Positions 45,572-54,936 are shown, numbered from the stretch's first letter. The stretch: 64,000 bases of DNA from Micrococcaceae bacterium RIT 802 (GCA_016892645.1 JAFEMX010000002.1:229760-293759), one strand, 5' to 3'. Notes: generated by a model not told the origin, from the sequence alone. Numbers and translations are program-made.

Positions 45572-46942
45572 GTGCAGAGCCGCACCGAAACCGGAAGGCA
45601 GGGCACGCCGATTTCGCGCGCCATGCGTCCGGTCAACCACTTGGTCGAGAAGTTCATCCCCTCGGCACTCGTGTTCGCCATCGTGCTGACCTTCATCGTC
45701 GCCATCCTGGCGCTCTTCCTGACCGGTTCGTCGCCGGTGCTCGTCGTCAAGAGCTGGGGTGACGGGCTGGCCGGGTTGCTGGCCTTCATCACCCAGATGG
45801 CCCTGGTCCTCATGCTCGGCCACATCCTGGCGAACACGCGGCCCGTGCGGAGGCTGCTGGCCTTCCTGGGGAGCATCCCGCGCACGCCGATCCAGGCCTA
45901 CCTGTTCGTCTTCGTCGTCGCCGCGGTGGCCTCGCTGATCACGTGGGGGCTGGGCCTGGTTGTCGGGGCGCTGCTCGCCAAGGAAGTCGCGGCACAGGGG
46001 CGCGAGCGCGGCCTGCGGTTGCACTTCCCGATGCTCGTGGCGTGCGGGTTCGCCGGCTTCGTCGTCTGGCACATGGGCTATTCCGGCTCCGGGCCACTGA
46101 CCGCGGCGACCCCCGATTCGTTCATCGCCAAACAACTCGGCGGACCCCTGCCGATCTCGGAAACGACCTTCTCGACGTGGAACATGATCGCCGCCGTCGC
46201 CACCATCATCGTCGTCGGGCTCGCCCTGTTTCTGGTGGCACCGCGGCAGGCCGACAAGATCGTCGAGTTGGAGCGCGATGCGCGTGATGCCGGGGTCGAG
46301 GTCGAGGAGGAGATCGTCACCCCGGCCGACCGCGTCGACGCCAGCCGGCTGCCGACCCTGTTGCTGGGCATCATGCTGGCCGCCTACCTGGTCATTCACT
46401 TCGTCCAGGGCGGAACCGTCACCCTGGACATCGTGAACTGGACGTTCCTGGCACTGATCCTGCTGCTGGTGCGCAACCCGTTCGAGCTGGTCGCCCTGAC
46501 CAAGAATGCCGCATCCAACGTCGGCGAAATCCTGCTGCAGTTCCCGCTCTACGCGGGCATCCTGGGCATCATGGAGGGGACCGGGCTGATCCAGGTGTTC
46601 TCCGACGCCTTCGTGGCCATCTCCACGCCCCAGACCTTTGGCGTCCTCGCCCTGCTGTCGGCGGGGCTGGTGAACTTCTTCGTCCCCTCCGGTGGCGGGC
46701 AGTTCGCCGTCCAGGCGCCGATCATGCTCACCGCAGCGGAACAGCTGGGCGTGGATCCGTCGATCCCGATCATGGCGGTGGCCTACGGCGACCAATGGAC
46801 GAACATGATCCAGCCCTTCTGGGCGTTGCCCCTGCTGGCCATCGCGGGGCTGAAGATGCGCGACATCCTCGGCTACACCACGATCGTGCTCGTCGCCTCG
46901 GGGCTGGTGTTCGCCGCGACGCTGCTCATCGTCTCGCTGTAG
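45572..46942 (+). CDS. atoE: Short-chain fatty acid transporter (AtoE family)
   Basis: Membrane protein of 456 residues with about 11 hydrophobic helices. It matches the AtoE/short-chain fatty acid transporter family: FIPSALVFAIVLTFIVAILALFLTG near the start, GFVVWHMGYSGSGPLTAATP mid-protein and VNFFVPSGGGQFAVQAPIM toward the end. The family imports butyrate, acetoacetate or similar acids. The GTG at 45572 has GAGGTG at the right distance; an upstream in-frame ATG adds 15 residues that are not hydrophobic or conserved. It is a single gene between two copies of an intergenic element and convergent with the AEC carrier gene. Confidence 0.87.
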   Translation: MQSRTETGRQGTPISRAMRPVNHLVEKFIPSALVFAIVLTFIVAILALFLTGSSPVLVVKSWGDGLAGLLAFITQMALVLMLGHILANTRPVRRLLAFLGSIPRTPIQAYLFVFVVAAVASLITWGLGLVVGALLAKEVAAQGRERGLRLHFPMLVACGFAGFVVWHMGYSGSGPLTAATPDSFIAKQLGGPLPISETTFSTWNMIAAVATIIVVGLALFLVAPRQADKIVELERDARDAGVEVEEEIVTPADRVDASRLPTLLLGIMLAAYLVIHFVQGGTVTLDIVNWTFLALILLLVRNPFELVALTKNAASNVGEILLQFPLYAGILGIMEGTGLIQVFSDAFVAISTPQTFGVLALLSAGLVNFFVPSGGGQFAVQAPIMLTAAEQLGVDPSIPIMAVAYGDQWTNMIQPFWALPLLAIAGLKMRDILGYTTIVLVASGLVFAATLLIVSL

Positions 46943-46972
46943 CCGCGGCCATCCGGGCCGGAGCCGCCCGGA

Positions 46973-47092
46973 CATGATGAAGGCCCCGGCTTGGGGGAAA
47001 GCCGGGGCCCGATTCATCACTCGCACCTTTGAGGTAGTCACCACTCTAGGGACGAAACCTATGATGCAGCTGGGAACCGGGTGGGGATTCGC
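46973..47092. repeat. Intergenic element copy 2: hairpin plus spaced conserved blocks
   Basis: Second copy of the element seen at 45314. The hairpin here is TGATGAA plus GGCCCCGGCTT (46975-46992), loop GGGGGA, complement AAGCCGGGGCC (46999-47009), a 3-base bulge, and TTCATCA (47013-47019). The later blocks are ACCT-TTG-AGGT (47025-47035), CTAGG (47046-47050) and GGTGGGGATTCGC (47080-47092). It lies between two convergent genes and serves as a bidirectional terminator at least. Against copy 1, the only length change between the hairpin and the last block is 2 bases in the ACCT/AGGT loop. Confidence 0.75.
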
Positions 47093-47109
47093 CGTATGCT
47101 CCTGGCGGA

Positions 47110-48057
47110 TCAGGTGAGCAGCAGCGCGATGACCCCGATCGCCGGCAACGAGAGTATGGAGGACAGGAAGATGACGTCGCGTGCGGCGGTGACGGGCATG
47201 CGGAACTGGGCGGAGAACAGGTAGACGTTCTGGGCCGTCGGCAGGGCGGCCATGACCACGACACCGAACAGCGCGGTGCCGGATACGCCGAACACGAGAT
47301 GCCCGATCGCCCAGGCCACGGCCGGCATGAACAGCAGTTTCACCGCCAGCGACAGCACGACGTCGGAGCGCACCGTACGGTCCGTCAGGGGTTTCTGCCC
47401 GTGCATGCCCATGCCGAAAAGGATGAGCAGCAGCGGAATGGACGAATGGCCGAGCATCTCCAGCGGCGTCCAGATGATCTCTGGAAGCTTCCAGCCCGTC
47501 AGGGCGACCAGCGCCCCGGCCGCAGTGGCCACCGTCACCGGGTTTGTGAAGGAGCGCAGGGTTCCCGAAATCCAGCCCCCGCTGCCCGCGGGCAAATCCA
47601 CCGAACCGCGCCGGGCAATCCACGAGAACAGCGCCAGGTAGACCGGAGCGACCACCAGCAGCTGGGCCAACAGCACGGAGACGACGGGCGTCGAGCTGCC
47701 CACGGCGTACAGGGCGATGGGAAGGCCGATGTTCCCGGCGTTGACGTAGGAAGAGGACATGGCACCCACGGCGACGTGCGCCGCCCTTCGGCGCAGGGCG
47801 AAGCGGCTCAGCAGCGCGAAGACGCCGCCGGTGACCGCCGCCGTCGCGAGCGCGACCGGCGTGTAGACACCGATCACCGCGCCGAGATCCGTTTCGGCCA
47901 GCAGGATGAACATCAGCGCGGGGTTGGTGATGTAGTAGATCGCCGGGGTGAGGCCCTTCTGCATGGCCGGCGCATGCCCCGGAAGCAGGGCGGCAGCACC
48001 GAATCCGACGGCGATCAAGATCAACACGATCCCGAAGCCCATTAATACGCCGTCCAC
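47110..48057 (-). CDS. AEC-family (auxin efflux carrier-type) permease
   Basis: Membrane protein of 315 residues with ten predicted helices in two five-helix repeats. The family half-site motifs appear as YYITNPALMFILLAETDL and SSSYVNAGNIGLPIALYAVG in the N-terminal half, and LFGVVVMAALPTAQNVYLFSAQF in the C-terminal half. Bacterial AEC proteins export or import malate, malonate or other organic acids. The GTG at 48057 is six bases after GGAGG; a TTG two codons upstream is too close to that site. It lies 79 bp downstream of gudD on the same strand, but a hairpin sits between them, so cotranscription is uncertain. Confidence 0.87.
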   Translation of the reverse strand: MDGVLMGFGIVLILIAVGFGAAALLPGHAPAMQKGLTPAIYYITNPALMFILLAETDLGAVIGVYTPVALATAAVTGGVFALLSRFALRRRAAHVAVGAMSSSYVNAGNIGLPIALYAVGSSTPVVSVLLAQLLVVAPVYLALFSWIARRGSVDLPAGSGGWISGTLRSFTNPVTVATAAGALVALTGWKLPEIIWTPLEMLGHSSIPLLLILFGMGMHGQKPLTDRTVRSDVVLSLAVKLLFMPAVAWAIGHLVFGVSGTALFGVVVMAALPTAQNVYLFSAQFRMPVTAARDVIFLSSILSLPAIGVIALLLT

Positions 48058-48075
48058 CGGCAACCTCCACGCGGT

Positions 48076-48105
48076 GGGGCCGGCGGCACATGTGCCACCG
48101 GCCCC
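48076..48105. terminator. Probable terminator hairpin between gudD and the AEC gene
   Basis: GGGGCCGGCGGCAC pairs with GTGCCACCGGCCCC across a 2-base centre with one mismatch. There is no T tract, so it may attenuate rather than stop transcription from the gudD operon into the AEC gene. Confidence 0.5.
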
Positions 48106-48136
48106 GGAACTTGTCTGGAACTAATGAAATCCGACC

Positions 48137-49465
48137 CTAGCGCACCAGACAGGGGCGTTTGGGATCGAACTCCCAACCCTCGATGAGGTACTGCATGGCA
48201 GCGGCGTCGTCCCGCGAACCCAACCCGTGCTCCAGATACAGCTGGTGTGCCTCGTCCAGACGAGCACGATCCAGTTCGACACCCAGGCCAGGCAGGGCGG
48301 GGACCTTGATCTCGCCATCGCGGATCAGCAGCGGGTTCCGGGTCAGGCCCTGCCCGTCCTGCCAGATCCAGTGCGTGTCCAGGGCGGTGATGTCGCCGGG
48401 GGCGGCCGCGCCGACCTGGGTGAACATGGCCAGGGAGATGTCGAAGTGGTTGTTCGAATGCGAGCCCCAGGTCAGCCCGAACTCGTTGCACAACTGCGCC
48501 ACCCGGACCGAACCGGACATGGTCCAGAAGTGCGGGTCGGCCAGCGGGATGTCCACGGCGTTGGTGCGGATGGCATGGGCCATCTCGCGCCAATCCGTGG
48601 CGATCATGTTGGTGGCCGTACGCAGTCCGGTCGCCCGGCGGAACTCGGCCATGACCTCGCGGCCGGAGAACTTGCCCTCCGGGCCGCAGGGGTCTTCCGC
48701 ATAGGCCACGATCCCGTTCATCCGCCGGCCCAGCCGGATGGCCTCCTCGAGCAGCCAGCCGCCGTTGGGATCCAAGGTGATCCGGGCGTCCGGGAAGCGC
48801 TGCTTCAACGCCGTGACGGCGTCGACTTCCTCGTCGCCGGAGAGGACCCCGCCCTTGAGCTTGAAGTCGGCGAAACCGTAGCGTGCCTGTGCGGCCTCGG
48901 CCAGACGCACGATCGCCTCGGGCGTCATGGCCTCCTCGCGGCGCAGCCGCTGCCATGCATCGGTGCCGTCGGGTTCGCGCAGGTAGGGCAGGCTCGTGGC
49001 ATCCGGGTTGCCGACGTAGAAGAGGTAGCCGAGCATCGGCACCGCGTCGCGCTGCTGCCCGTCGCCGAGCAGATCGGCCACCGGGACCCCCAGCGCCTGC
49101 CCATGGAGATCCAGGAGGGCCGACTCGATGCCCGTCACCGCATGGACCGTCGTGCGCAGGTCGAAGGTCTGCAGCCCGCGTCCGCCCGCGTCGCGGTCGG
49201 CGAACTCCGCGCCGATCCGGCGCAGCAGCGACCGGTAGCGTGCCACCGGCTGGCCCTGGACGAGGCGCCCGGCCTCCTCGATCGTCGCGCGGATCTTCTC
49301 GCCGCCGGGGACCTCGCCGAGACCGGTGCGCCCGTCGGAATCGGTGGCGATGACGACGTTGCGCGTGAAGAACGGCCCGTGCGCCCCGGAGAGGTTCAGC
49401 AGCATCGAGTCCCGGCCCGCGACCGGGACGACCTCGACGGAGGCAATGGTGGGGGAGGCGCTCAT
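48137..49465 (-). CDS. gudD: Glucarate dehydratase (enolase superfamily)
   Basis: Glucarate dehydratase of 442 residues converting D-glucarate to 5-keto-4-deoxy-D-glucarate with Mg2+. The general bases are Lys204 in FKLKGG and His336 in [16 protein letters not shown], and the first metal ligand is Asp232 in LDPNGGW; these correspond to the Escherichia coli catalytic residues. The N-terminal capping segment has [20 protein letters not shown]. The start overlaps the upstream aldehyde dehydrogenase stop as ATGA. With kdgD and that dehydrogenase it forms a complete route from glucarate to 2-oxoglutarate. Confidence 0.95.
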   Translation of the reverse strand: MSASPTIASVEVVPVAGRDSMLLNLSGAHGPFFTRNVVIATDSDGRTGLGEVPGGEKIRATIEEAGRLVQGQPVARYRSLLRRIGAEFADRDAGGRGLQTFDLRTTVHAVTGIESALLDLHGQALGVPVADLLGDGQQRDAVPMLGYLFYVGNPDATSLPYLREPDGTDAWQRLRREEAMTPEAIVRLAEAAQARYGFADFKLKGGVLSGDEEVDAVTALKQRFPDARITLDPNGGWLLEEAIRLGRRMNGIVAYAEDPCGPEGKFSGREVMAEFRRATGLRTATNMIATDWREMAHAIRTNAVDIPLADPHFWTMSGSVRVAQLCNEFGLTWGSHSNNHFDISLAMFTQVGAAAPGDITALDTHWIWQDGQGLTRNPLLIRDGEIKVPALPGLGVELDRARLDEAHQLYLEHGLGSRDDAAAMQYLIEGWEFDPKRPCLVR

Positions 49466-51069
49466 GCGGTGCCGCCGGCCAGTTCGATGCGGCCGTCGAT
49501 ACGCCGGTTCAGATTCCAGGGGTTGGACTCCTGCAGCGGCGCGGGCAGCAGCTCATCGGGCAGATTCTGGTAGGCGACCGGGCGCAGGAAGCGCTCGATG
49601 GCCAGGCTGCCCACCGAGGTGGTGCGCGAGTCGGAGGTGGCCGGGGACGGGCCGCCGTGGACCATGGCGTGGCCGACCTCGACACCGGTGGGCCAGCCGT
49701 TGGCCAGGATGCGTCCGACCTTGCGCTCGAGGACGGGGATGAGGGCCGCGGCCAGCTCGCGGTCGCCGTCGCGCAGTTGGAGCGTGGCGGTGAGCTGCCC
49801 CTCGAGGCGTTCGGCTGCTGCGGTGAGTTCGGCGGCATCCGCGTAGCGGATCACGAGCGACGCTGCCCCGAAGATCTCCGCGTGCAGGACCTCGTTGGCC
49901 AGGAACGTGTCGACCGTGGTGCCGAAGACCGCGGGTGCGGGCGCGTTTTCCGTGGCGCCCTCGGCGCCCCGGCCGACGAGGTCGACGCCGGCCTGGGCAG
50001 CGAGGGCATCGACCCCGCTGTGCCAGGAGCCGGCGATGCCGCTGGTGAGCATGGTCTGGCCCGGGGCGCCGGCAACGGTGCCGGAGATGGCGGCGACGAA
50101 CCGGTCGCCCGCCTCCCCGGTGGGGACGAACACCAGGCCCGGAGCGGTGCACAGCTGGCCCGAGGAACCGGTCACCGAGGTGACAAAGGCAGAAGCCAGG
50201 GCATCGACGTCGTCCTCGAGTGCGCCCGGGAAGACGAAGACGGGGTTGATGGAGCTCATCTCGGCGTAGACCGGGATCGGCTCCGGGCGCGACGCGGCAG
50301 CCGCCACGAGGGCCATGCCGCCGCTGCGGGATCCGGTGAAGCCGACCGCCTTGATGGCGGGGTCGGTGACCAGGGCCTGGCCGATGCTGCGGCCGGGGCC
50401 GTAGATCAGGGAGAAGACGCCAGGGTGCAGGTCGAACGCGGCGACGGCGTCGGCGATGGCCCGGCCCACGAGCTCGCTGGTGCCCGGGTGGGCGTTATGC
50501 GCCTTGAAGACCACCGGGCAGCCGGCGGCCAGGGCGGACGCGGTGTCGCCGCCGGCGGTGGAGAAGGCCAGCGGGAAGTTGCTGGCACCGAAGACCGCGA
50601 CCGGGCCCAGCGGCAGGTGGCGCTGGCGGATGTCGACGCGCGGCACCGGGGTGCGGTCGGGCAGGGCCGGATCGACGCGGACACCCTGGTGGTCCCCGAT
50701 GCGCACGACGGTCGCGAAGAGGCGCAGCTGGTTCGCGGTTCGTCCCAGTTCCCCGGTCAGGCGTGCCCGGGGCAGGCCGGATTCGGCCATGGCGCGGTCG
50801 ATGATGGCGGGGCCGTTGGCCTCGATGTTGGTGGCGATCTGCTCGAGGAACCGCGCGTGGGTGTCGGGGTCCAGTCGGCTGAACGTGGCGAAGGCCTCGC
50901 GGGCCGCGGCCGTGGCCGTGGCAAGCTGCCCGGCATCGATCAGGGTGTAGGCCGGATCGAGTGCCTCATTGGTGGCGGGGTCGAAGCCGTTGACCGTATC
51001 GCCGGTGCCGGGGGTGGTCTGGCCGGCGATGATCGAGTGGCCGTGAAGAGTGCTGGTCTGTGTGGGCAT
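49462..51069 (-). CDS. Alpha-ketoglutarate semialdehyde dehydrogenase (NADP+)
   Basis: Aldehyde dehydrogenase of 535 residues, the long form typical of type III KGSADH enzymes linked to glucarate use. It oxidises 2-oxoglutarate semialdehyde to 2-oxoglutarate. Visible motifs are [31 protein letters not shown] split over the cofactor site, [14 protein letters not shown], the Glu in [13 protein letters not shown], the nucleophile Cys in SGQLCTAPG, and [23 protein letters not shown] near the C-terminus. GGGAGC precedes the ATG at 51069. It lies 41 bp after kdgD and overlaps gudD, so the three form one operon. Confidence 0.92.
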   Translation of the reverse strand: MPTQTSTLHGHSIIAGQTTPGTGDTVNGFDPATNEALDPAYTLIDAGQLATATAAAREAFATFSRLDPDTHARFLEQIATNIEANGPAIIDRAMAESGLPRARLTGELGRTANQLRLFATVVRIGDHQGVRVDPALPDRTPVPRVDIRQRHLPLGPVAVFGASNFPLAFSTAGGDTASALAAGCPVVFKAHNAHPGTSELVGRAIADAVAAFDLHPGVFSLIYGPGRSIGQALVTDPAIKAVGFTGSRSGGMALVAAAASRPEPIPVYAEMSSINPVFVFPGALEDDVDALASAFVTSVTGSSGQLCTAPGLVFVPTGEAGDRFVAAISGTVAGAPGQTMLTSGIAGSWHSGVDALAAQAGVDLVGRGAEGATENAPAPAVFGTTVDTFLANEVLHAEIFGAASLVIRYADAAELTAAAERLEGQLTATLQLRDGDRELAAALIPVLERKVGRILANGWPTGVEVGHAMVHGGPSPATSDSRTTSVGSLAIERFLRPVAYQNLPDELLPAPLQESNPWNLNRRIDGRIELAGGTA

Positions 51070-51110
51070 CAGCGGTGCTCCCTTGGTGGTTCGGTGGTCG
51101 GGTGGGCTGT

Positions 51111-52058
51111 TCAGGCGGTCTGCGCGACCGGCGTGCCGGGGCGGATCCCGGCCGAGGTGATGAGTGCCCCCAGATCGGCGAGATCCTGTTCGGTCAGGTC
51201 CTGGAGCGGTGTGCGGACCGGACCGTTGTCGCGGCCGATGGCCTTGAGGCCGCCCTTGACGATGGAGACGCCGTAGCCCGCGGCACGATCGCGGATGTCG
51301 ATGTAGGGCAGGACGAAGCGGTTGAGCTTTTCCGTCACGGCAGCGTGGTCCAGGTTCCGCACGTCGCGGTAGAACTCCAGGGCGAACTCGGGAACGAAGT
51401 TGTACATGGCCGACGAGTAGGTGCTCATGCCCAACTGCAGCAGCGGTAGTGCGAACGTTTCGGCAGTGGGCAGGCCGCCCAGGTAGAACAGCCGATCGCC
51501 GTTGCGCGAATAGACCCGGGTCAGGTGTTCGATGTCGCCGGTGGCGTCCTTGAAGCCGATGAAGTTCTCGTGGCGGGCCGCGAGGTTGGCGACGGTCTCC
51601 GCGGAGTAGATCGCGTTGGCGCGGTTGTAGACGATGACGCCGATCCGGGTGGAGGCGCAGACCCGCGACACGTGGGCTTCCAGGCCCTTCTGGTCGGATT
51701 CGGTGAGGTAGGGGGGCAGCAGCAGCAGGCCCTCGGCGCCAGCGGCCTCGGCGTCCTGGGCATTGCGTATTGCCTGGGCCGTGGAACCGCCGGCGGATGC
51801 CAGCACGGGGACGCGGGAGCCGGCCTCCTCGACGGCCATCTTCACCACGCGGGCCGATTCCTCGACGGTCAGGCTGAATCCCTCGCCGGTCCCTCCCGCG
51901 GCGAACAATCCGGCGACGCCGAAGCTCGACTGCCAGGACAGGTGGTCCCGGTAGGTGGCCTCGTCCACCTCCCAGTTGGCGTCGAACGCTGTCACCGGGA
52001 ATGAAAGGAGCCCGTCCTTCAGTGCGGCGGCAAGTTCGAGCGGGGTGTATGTGGCCAT
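51111..52058 (-). CDS. kdgD: 5-keto-4-deoxyglucarate dehydratase
   Basis: DHDPS/NAL-superfamily TIM-barrel enzyme of 315 residues that dehydrates and decarboxylates 5-keto-4-deoxyglucarate to 2-oxoglutarate semialdehyde. The Schiff-base Lys169 lies in FIGFKDATGD and the catalytic Tyr143 in VIVYNRAN; LFAAGGTGEGFSLTVEE is the usual substrate loop. AAAGGAAG precedes the ATG at 52058. It is the first gene of the glucarate operon. The promoter region upstream is shared with the end of a LysR gene and holds a motif repeated on that gene's other side. Confidence 0.94.
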   Translation of the reverse strand: MATYTPLELAAALKDGLLSFPVTAFDANWEVDEATYRDHLSWQSSFGVAGLFAAGGTGEGFSLTVEESARVVKMAVEEAGSRVPVLASAGGSTAQAIRNAQDAEAAGAEGLLLLPPYLTESDQKGLEAHVSRVCASTRIGVIVYNRANAIYSAETVANLAARHENFIGFKDATGDIEHLTRVYSRNGDRLFYLGGLPTAETFALPLLQLGMSTYSSAMYNFVPEFALEFYRDVRNLDHAAVTEKLNRFVLPYIDIRDRAAGYGVSIVKGGLKAIGRDNGPVRTPLQDLTEQDLADLGALITSAGIRPGTPVAQTA

Positions 52059-52166
52059 CGTTATCTTCCTTTGGTTCAATCCGCGGGTTGCGGGGCAAGA
52101 GGGGTTATTGAGTCCCACCCTAGGTACCCAAAACGATGCCTGTCCAAGGCCCATATTGTATTGATT

Positions 52167-52182
52167 GATGCCCGCAAGGTAT
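52167..52182. promoter_or_regulatory. GATGCC-N5-GGTAT motif, copy at kdgD
   Basis: GATGCCCGCAAGGTAT lies in the kdgD promoter region, 108 bp upstream of its start. The same GATGCC-N5-GGTAT layout occurs at 53082-53097, between the LysR gene and tctC. The pair may mark binding sites of the LysR protein encoded between them. Confidence 0.4.
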
Positions 52183-52193
52183 CGTCTGGCAAT

Positions 52194-53081
52194 TCAGTCC
52201 CGCACGCCCATCGATGAACCCTCCAATAGCCGGTGGAGTGCCGGATTGCGGGAGTCCCGGCTCCAGATGGCGTGCAGCTCCACGATGTCCGCGTCGACGT
52301 CGGCCAGACGCAGGTAGGACACCCCGTCGATGCCCAGCAGCTGCGCGGATTCCGGGACGAAGGCGACGCCGTGTCCAGCGGACACCAGGGCAACCATGGT
52401 CAGGATCTGGCTCACGGTATGCACGACGTTGCCGTGGGCGATCGGCATGTGCCGCACGGCGAGGTCGTAGAAGTAGCGGGCCGTGGTGGGGGAATGCATG
52501 ATCAGCGGTACGTCCTTGAGGTCCGCTTCCGTGACCGCGCGCTTGAGGGCGTTCAGCGGATGGTCCGCGGGAACGGCCAGGACCAGGTTCTCGGAGAAGA
52601 GCAGCTGCGACTTGAAGGTCCCGGTGTCGAACGGCGGACGCGCCAGTCCCAGATCCAGGTCGCCCTCGAGCAGGGACTTGACCTGTTCCCCGGTGACGAG
52701 CTCGCGCAAGTCGACATCGACGTCGGGCAGGGTCTCCGAGATCTGGGTGAGCAGCGGGCCCAGCAGGCTGAAGCCGGAGGCGGCCGTGAAGCCGATGCGC
52801 AGGACGCCTGCGCGGCCGGCGGCGATGTTCCGGGCGGTGGCCGGAGCGCGCTCGGCGGTCACGACCAGCTTCCGCGCCTCGGCGAGGAACGCGTGGCCGG
52901 CGGGCGTCAGGACGACCTTGCGGTTGTTGCGATCCAGCAGCTCCACCTGGATGCCCCTCTCCAGCTTCTGGATCTGCCGGCTCAGTGGCGGCTGGGTCAT
53001 GTTCAGGCGTTCGGCTGCGCGTCCGAAGTGCAGTTCTTCGGCCACGGCGATGAAGCTGCGGGCCTGGTCTAGGGTGAACAT
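52194..53081 (-). CDS. LysR-family regulator of the glucarate/Tct genes (probable)
   Basis: LysR-type regulator of 295 residues. The helix-turn-helix (about 3-60) has FIAVAEELHFGRAAERLNMTQPPLSRQIQKLE, read in two halves of the signature. The effector domain starts near residue 90 with GVLRIGFTAASGFSLLGPLL. It is divergent from tctCBA and lies upstream of, and codirectional with, the kdgD operon, so it is well placed to sense glucarate or a metabolite and control both. This is inference from layout supported by a motif found on both sides of the gene. Confidence 0.87.
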   Translation of the reverse strand: MFTLDQARSFIAVAEELHFGRAAERLNMTQPPLSRQIQKLERGIQVELLDRNNRKVVLTPAGHAFLAEARKLVVTAERAPATARNIAAGRAGVLRIGFTAASGFSLLGPLLTQISETLPDVDVDLRELVTGEQVKSLLEGDLDLGLARPPFDTGTFKSQLLFSENLVLAVPADHPLNALKRAVTEADLKDVPLIMHSPTTARYFYDLAVRHMPIAHGNVVHTVSQILTMVALVSAGHGVAFVPESAQLLGIDGVSYLRLADVDADIVELHAIWSRDSRNPALHRLLEGSSMGVRD

Positions 53082-53137
53082 GATGCCTTCCGGGTATTAC
53101 ACAATGCAGTAATGGGCTTGGACATGCATCGTACTGC
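53082..53137. promoter_or_regulatory. Probable LysR binding region between the LysR gene and tctC
   Basis: Nested motifs: GATGCC-N5-GGTAT (53082-53097), the inverted repeat ATTAC-N8-GTAAT (53096-53113, a LysR-box-like layout) and GCAGTA (53106-53111) mirrored by TACTGC (53132-53137). Such overlapping dyads upstream of the divergent gene are typical of LysR control. Confidence 0.5.
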
Positions 53138-53237
53138 CTCCCTAAGCTCGGGGACCAGTGGAAGGTGATTCCCTTCACACTGCCCGGATCGTCCCCGGTC
53201 CGCCGCCACTTGCCACCATGACCAGGAGCTCCCCTTG

Positions 53238-54233
53238 ATGAACTTTCCCCGGCGTCGCGCCGTCCTCGGAGTCACCGCTGCCTCCGCCCTGCTCGCCTTG
53301 ACCGCCTGCGGCGGCAATGTCGGCTCGGATTCGTCCTCCGGCGACTTCCCCTCCGGCCCCATCACGCTGACCGTCGGCCAGGCCGCCGGCGGTTCCACCG
53401 ACCTGATTGCCCGAACCATGGGTGCCGGGATCTCCGACCAGCTCGGCGTGCCCGTGCCGGTCGTCAACAAGCCCGGTGCCAATGGCGCGCTGGCCACCAA
53501 GGAGGTGGCGGCGATGCCCGCGGACGGGAGCAACCTGATCCTGCTCAACGCCTCGTTGATCACCATCACCCCGTTGGCCGTCTCCGAGGATGAGACCGTC
53601 ACGCTGGACAACCTCGATGTCATCAAGGGCCTCTCCCAGGACGACTACGTCATGGTGGCCAGCAAGGAATCCGGGATCACGTCGCTGGATGACCTGAAGA
53701 AGAGCACCAAGACGCTGACCTTCGGCACCACGGGTGTGGGCACCGGATCCCAGCTGGCCCAGGCGCTCCTGCTGGCGCAGGCCGACATCAAGGGCACCGA
53801 GGTCCCGTTCGACTCCGGATCGCCGGCGCTGACGGCCGTCATGGGCAACCAGGTGCAGCTCTCCACCATCCAGCTCGGCGAGGCGAAGCCGCAGATCGAC
53901 GCGGGCAAGGTCGTCCCGGTCGTCGTCTTCTCCGACGAGCGCAACACGTTCCTGCCGGATGTGCCGACGGCGCTCGAGGAGGGCTATGACGTTCCGGTTT
54001 CGCAGTACCGGGCGCTGGCCGCGCCAAAGGGCCTGCCGGAAGACGTCAAGGCCAAGCTCGTCGATGCCGTTGACAAGACCCTGGCCGAGGACAGCACGAA
54101 GGCGTTCAATGAAAAGAACCTGCTGACGCCGAAGGAGATCTCCGGGGAGGAAGTCGTCAAGCAGTGGAACGACCTCGCGACCAAGTACAAGGACCTGACC
54201 GAGGAGTACGACATCGAGCTCTCCAGCAAGTAG
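53238..54233 (+). CDS. tctC: Tripartite tricarboxylate transporter substrate-binding lipoprotein
   Basis: TctC/Bug-family binding protein of 331 residues. A twin-arginine-like signal (RRRAVLGVTAASALLALTAC) ends in lipobox LTAC with Cys at about residue 24. Family features follow: ITLTVGQAAGGSTDLIARTMG, VVNKPGANGALATKEVA and LTFGTTGVGTGSQLAQALL. AGGAG lies upstream of the ATG at 53238; a TTG one codon earlier is less likely. It is followed by tctB and tctA. Known TctCs bind citrate and other carboxylates; here a hexarate such as glucarate is suggested by the divergent catabolic operon. Confidence 0.92.
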   Translation: MNFPRRRAVLGVTAASALLALTACGGNVGSDSSSGDFPSGPITLTVGQAAGGSTDLIARTMGAGISDQLGVPVPVVNKPGANGALATKEVAAMPADGSNLILLNASLITITPLAVSEDETVTLDNLDVIKGLSQDDYVMVASKESGITSLDDLKKSTKTLTFGTTGVGTGSQLAQALLLAQADIKGTEVPFDSGSPALTAVMGNQVQLSTIQLGEAKPQIDAGKVVPVVVFSDERNTFLPDVPTALEEGYDVPVSQYRALAAPKGLPEDVKAKLVDAVDKTLAEDSTKAFNEKNLLTPKEISGEEVVKQWNDLATKYKDLTEEYDIELSSK

Positions 54234-54285
54234 CACCCAGGCAGTCCCACGGTTCCCGGATCCGAGCAGTGAAGTGAGTCTAGAC

Positions 54286-54909
54286 ATGAAGCACAAGGCC
54301 AAAGGCGCCGCAACGGAAACGGCGCCGGGACCCGGGGGGACAGCCGCCGCGTCCGGCGCAGCAGCCGGGGTTTCCGGCCCGCAGGGCGGCACTGACGTGG
54401 AAGCCGTGGCCGACGAGGAACTGACGCCGGAGGAGCTGGCGGCGCGGTGGGAGGAGGACGCCGCTCCTCCGGCCGGGCCGCAGGCGAACTTCTGGGCGTC
54501 GCTGGTGACTCTTGCCATCGGGATTGCCGCCATGGTGCTCTCGGTGCAACTCGACCTGGGCACCCCGGCGGAGCCGCGCCCGGGTATGTGGCCGTTTCTG
54601 GTCAGCCTGGTCATCGCGGTCCTCTCAGTGACCCAGCTGGTCGTGGGGCGTCGTGGAGGCCGGGACGGTGAAAAGTTCTCCAAGCTGTCGTGGCTGGCGG
54701 CCGTGGGATTCGCGACGCTGCTCGCGCTGGTCGCGCTGATGCCCCTGTTGGGATTCGAGATCCCGGCGGTGCTGCTGTGCTTCGTCTGGATGAAGATCCT
54801 CGGCGGGGAATCCTGGCGTTCCTCCATCCTCTACTCGCTCATCATCGTGGCGGCGTTCTACGCCATCTTCATCCTCGGTCTGCAGACCACGATTCCCCAC
54901 CTGTTCTAG
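54286..54909 (+). CDS. tctB: Tripartite tricarboxylate transporter small membrane subunit
   Basis: TctB-like protein of 207 residues with four predicted helices (about residues 65-205) after an unusual hydrophilic N-terminus of roughly 60 residues rich in Ala, Gly, Glu and Pro (PEELAARWEEDAAPP). The short helical part, with PRPGMWPFLVSLVI, is typical of TctB. The start is uncertain: ATG at 54286 follows GAAGTGAG, while a GTG at 54274 would add four residues. It stands between tctC and tctA and completes the membrane complex with TctA. Confidence 0.87.
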   Translation: MKHKAKGAATETAPGPGGTAAASGAAAGVSGPQGGTDVEAVADEELTPEELAARWEEDAAPPAGPQANFWASLVTLAIGIAAMVLSVQLDLGTPAEPRPGMWPFLVSLVIAVLSVTQLVVGRRGGRDGEKFSKLSWLAAVGFATLLALVALMPLLGFEIPAVLLCFVWMKILGGESWRSSILYSLIIVAAFYAIFILGLQTTIPHLF

Positions 54910-54936
54910 CGGACTCGACAACCAAAGGCTCTTTGC

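Noticed and set aside
45314..47092. The paired elements as terminal repeats of a transposon carrying the AtoE-like gene
   Set aside because: They are direct, not inverted, with diverged spacers, no target duplication and no transposase gene.
45551..48091. A long minus-strand frame spanning the AtoE gene, the intergenic element and the AEC gene
   Set aside because: It runs antisense to AtoE and out of frame in AEC. The resemblance of its RAPAFPQ stretch to a peptide near 45340 arises only because both copies of the hairpin element are read through.
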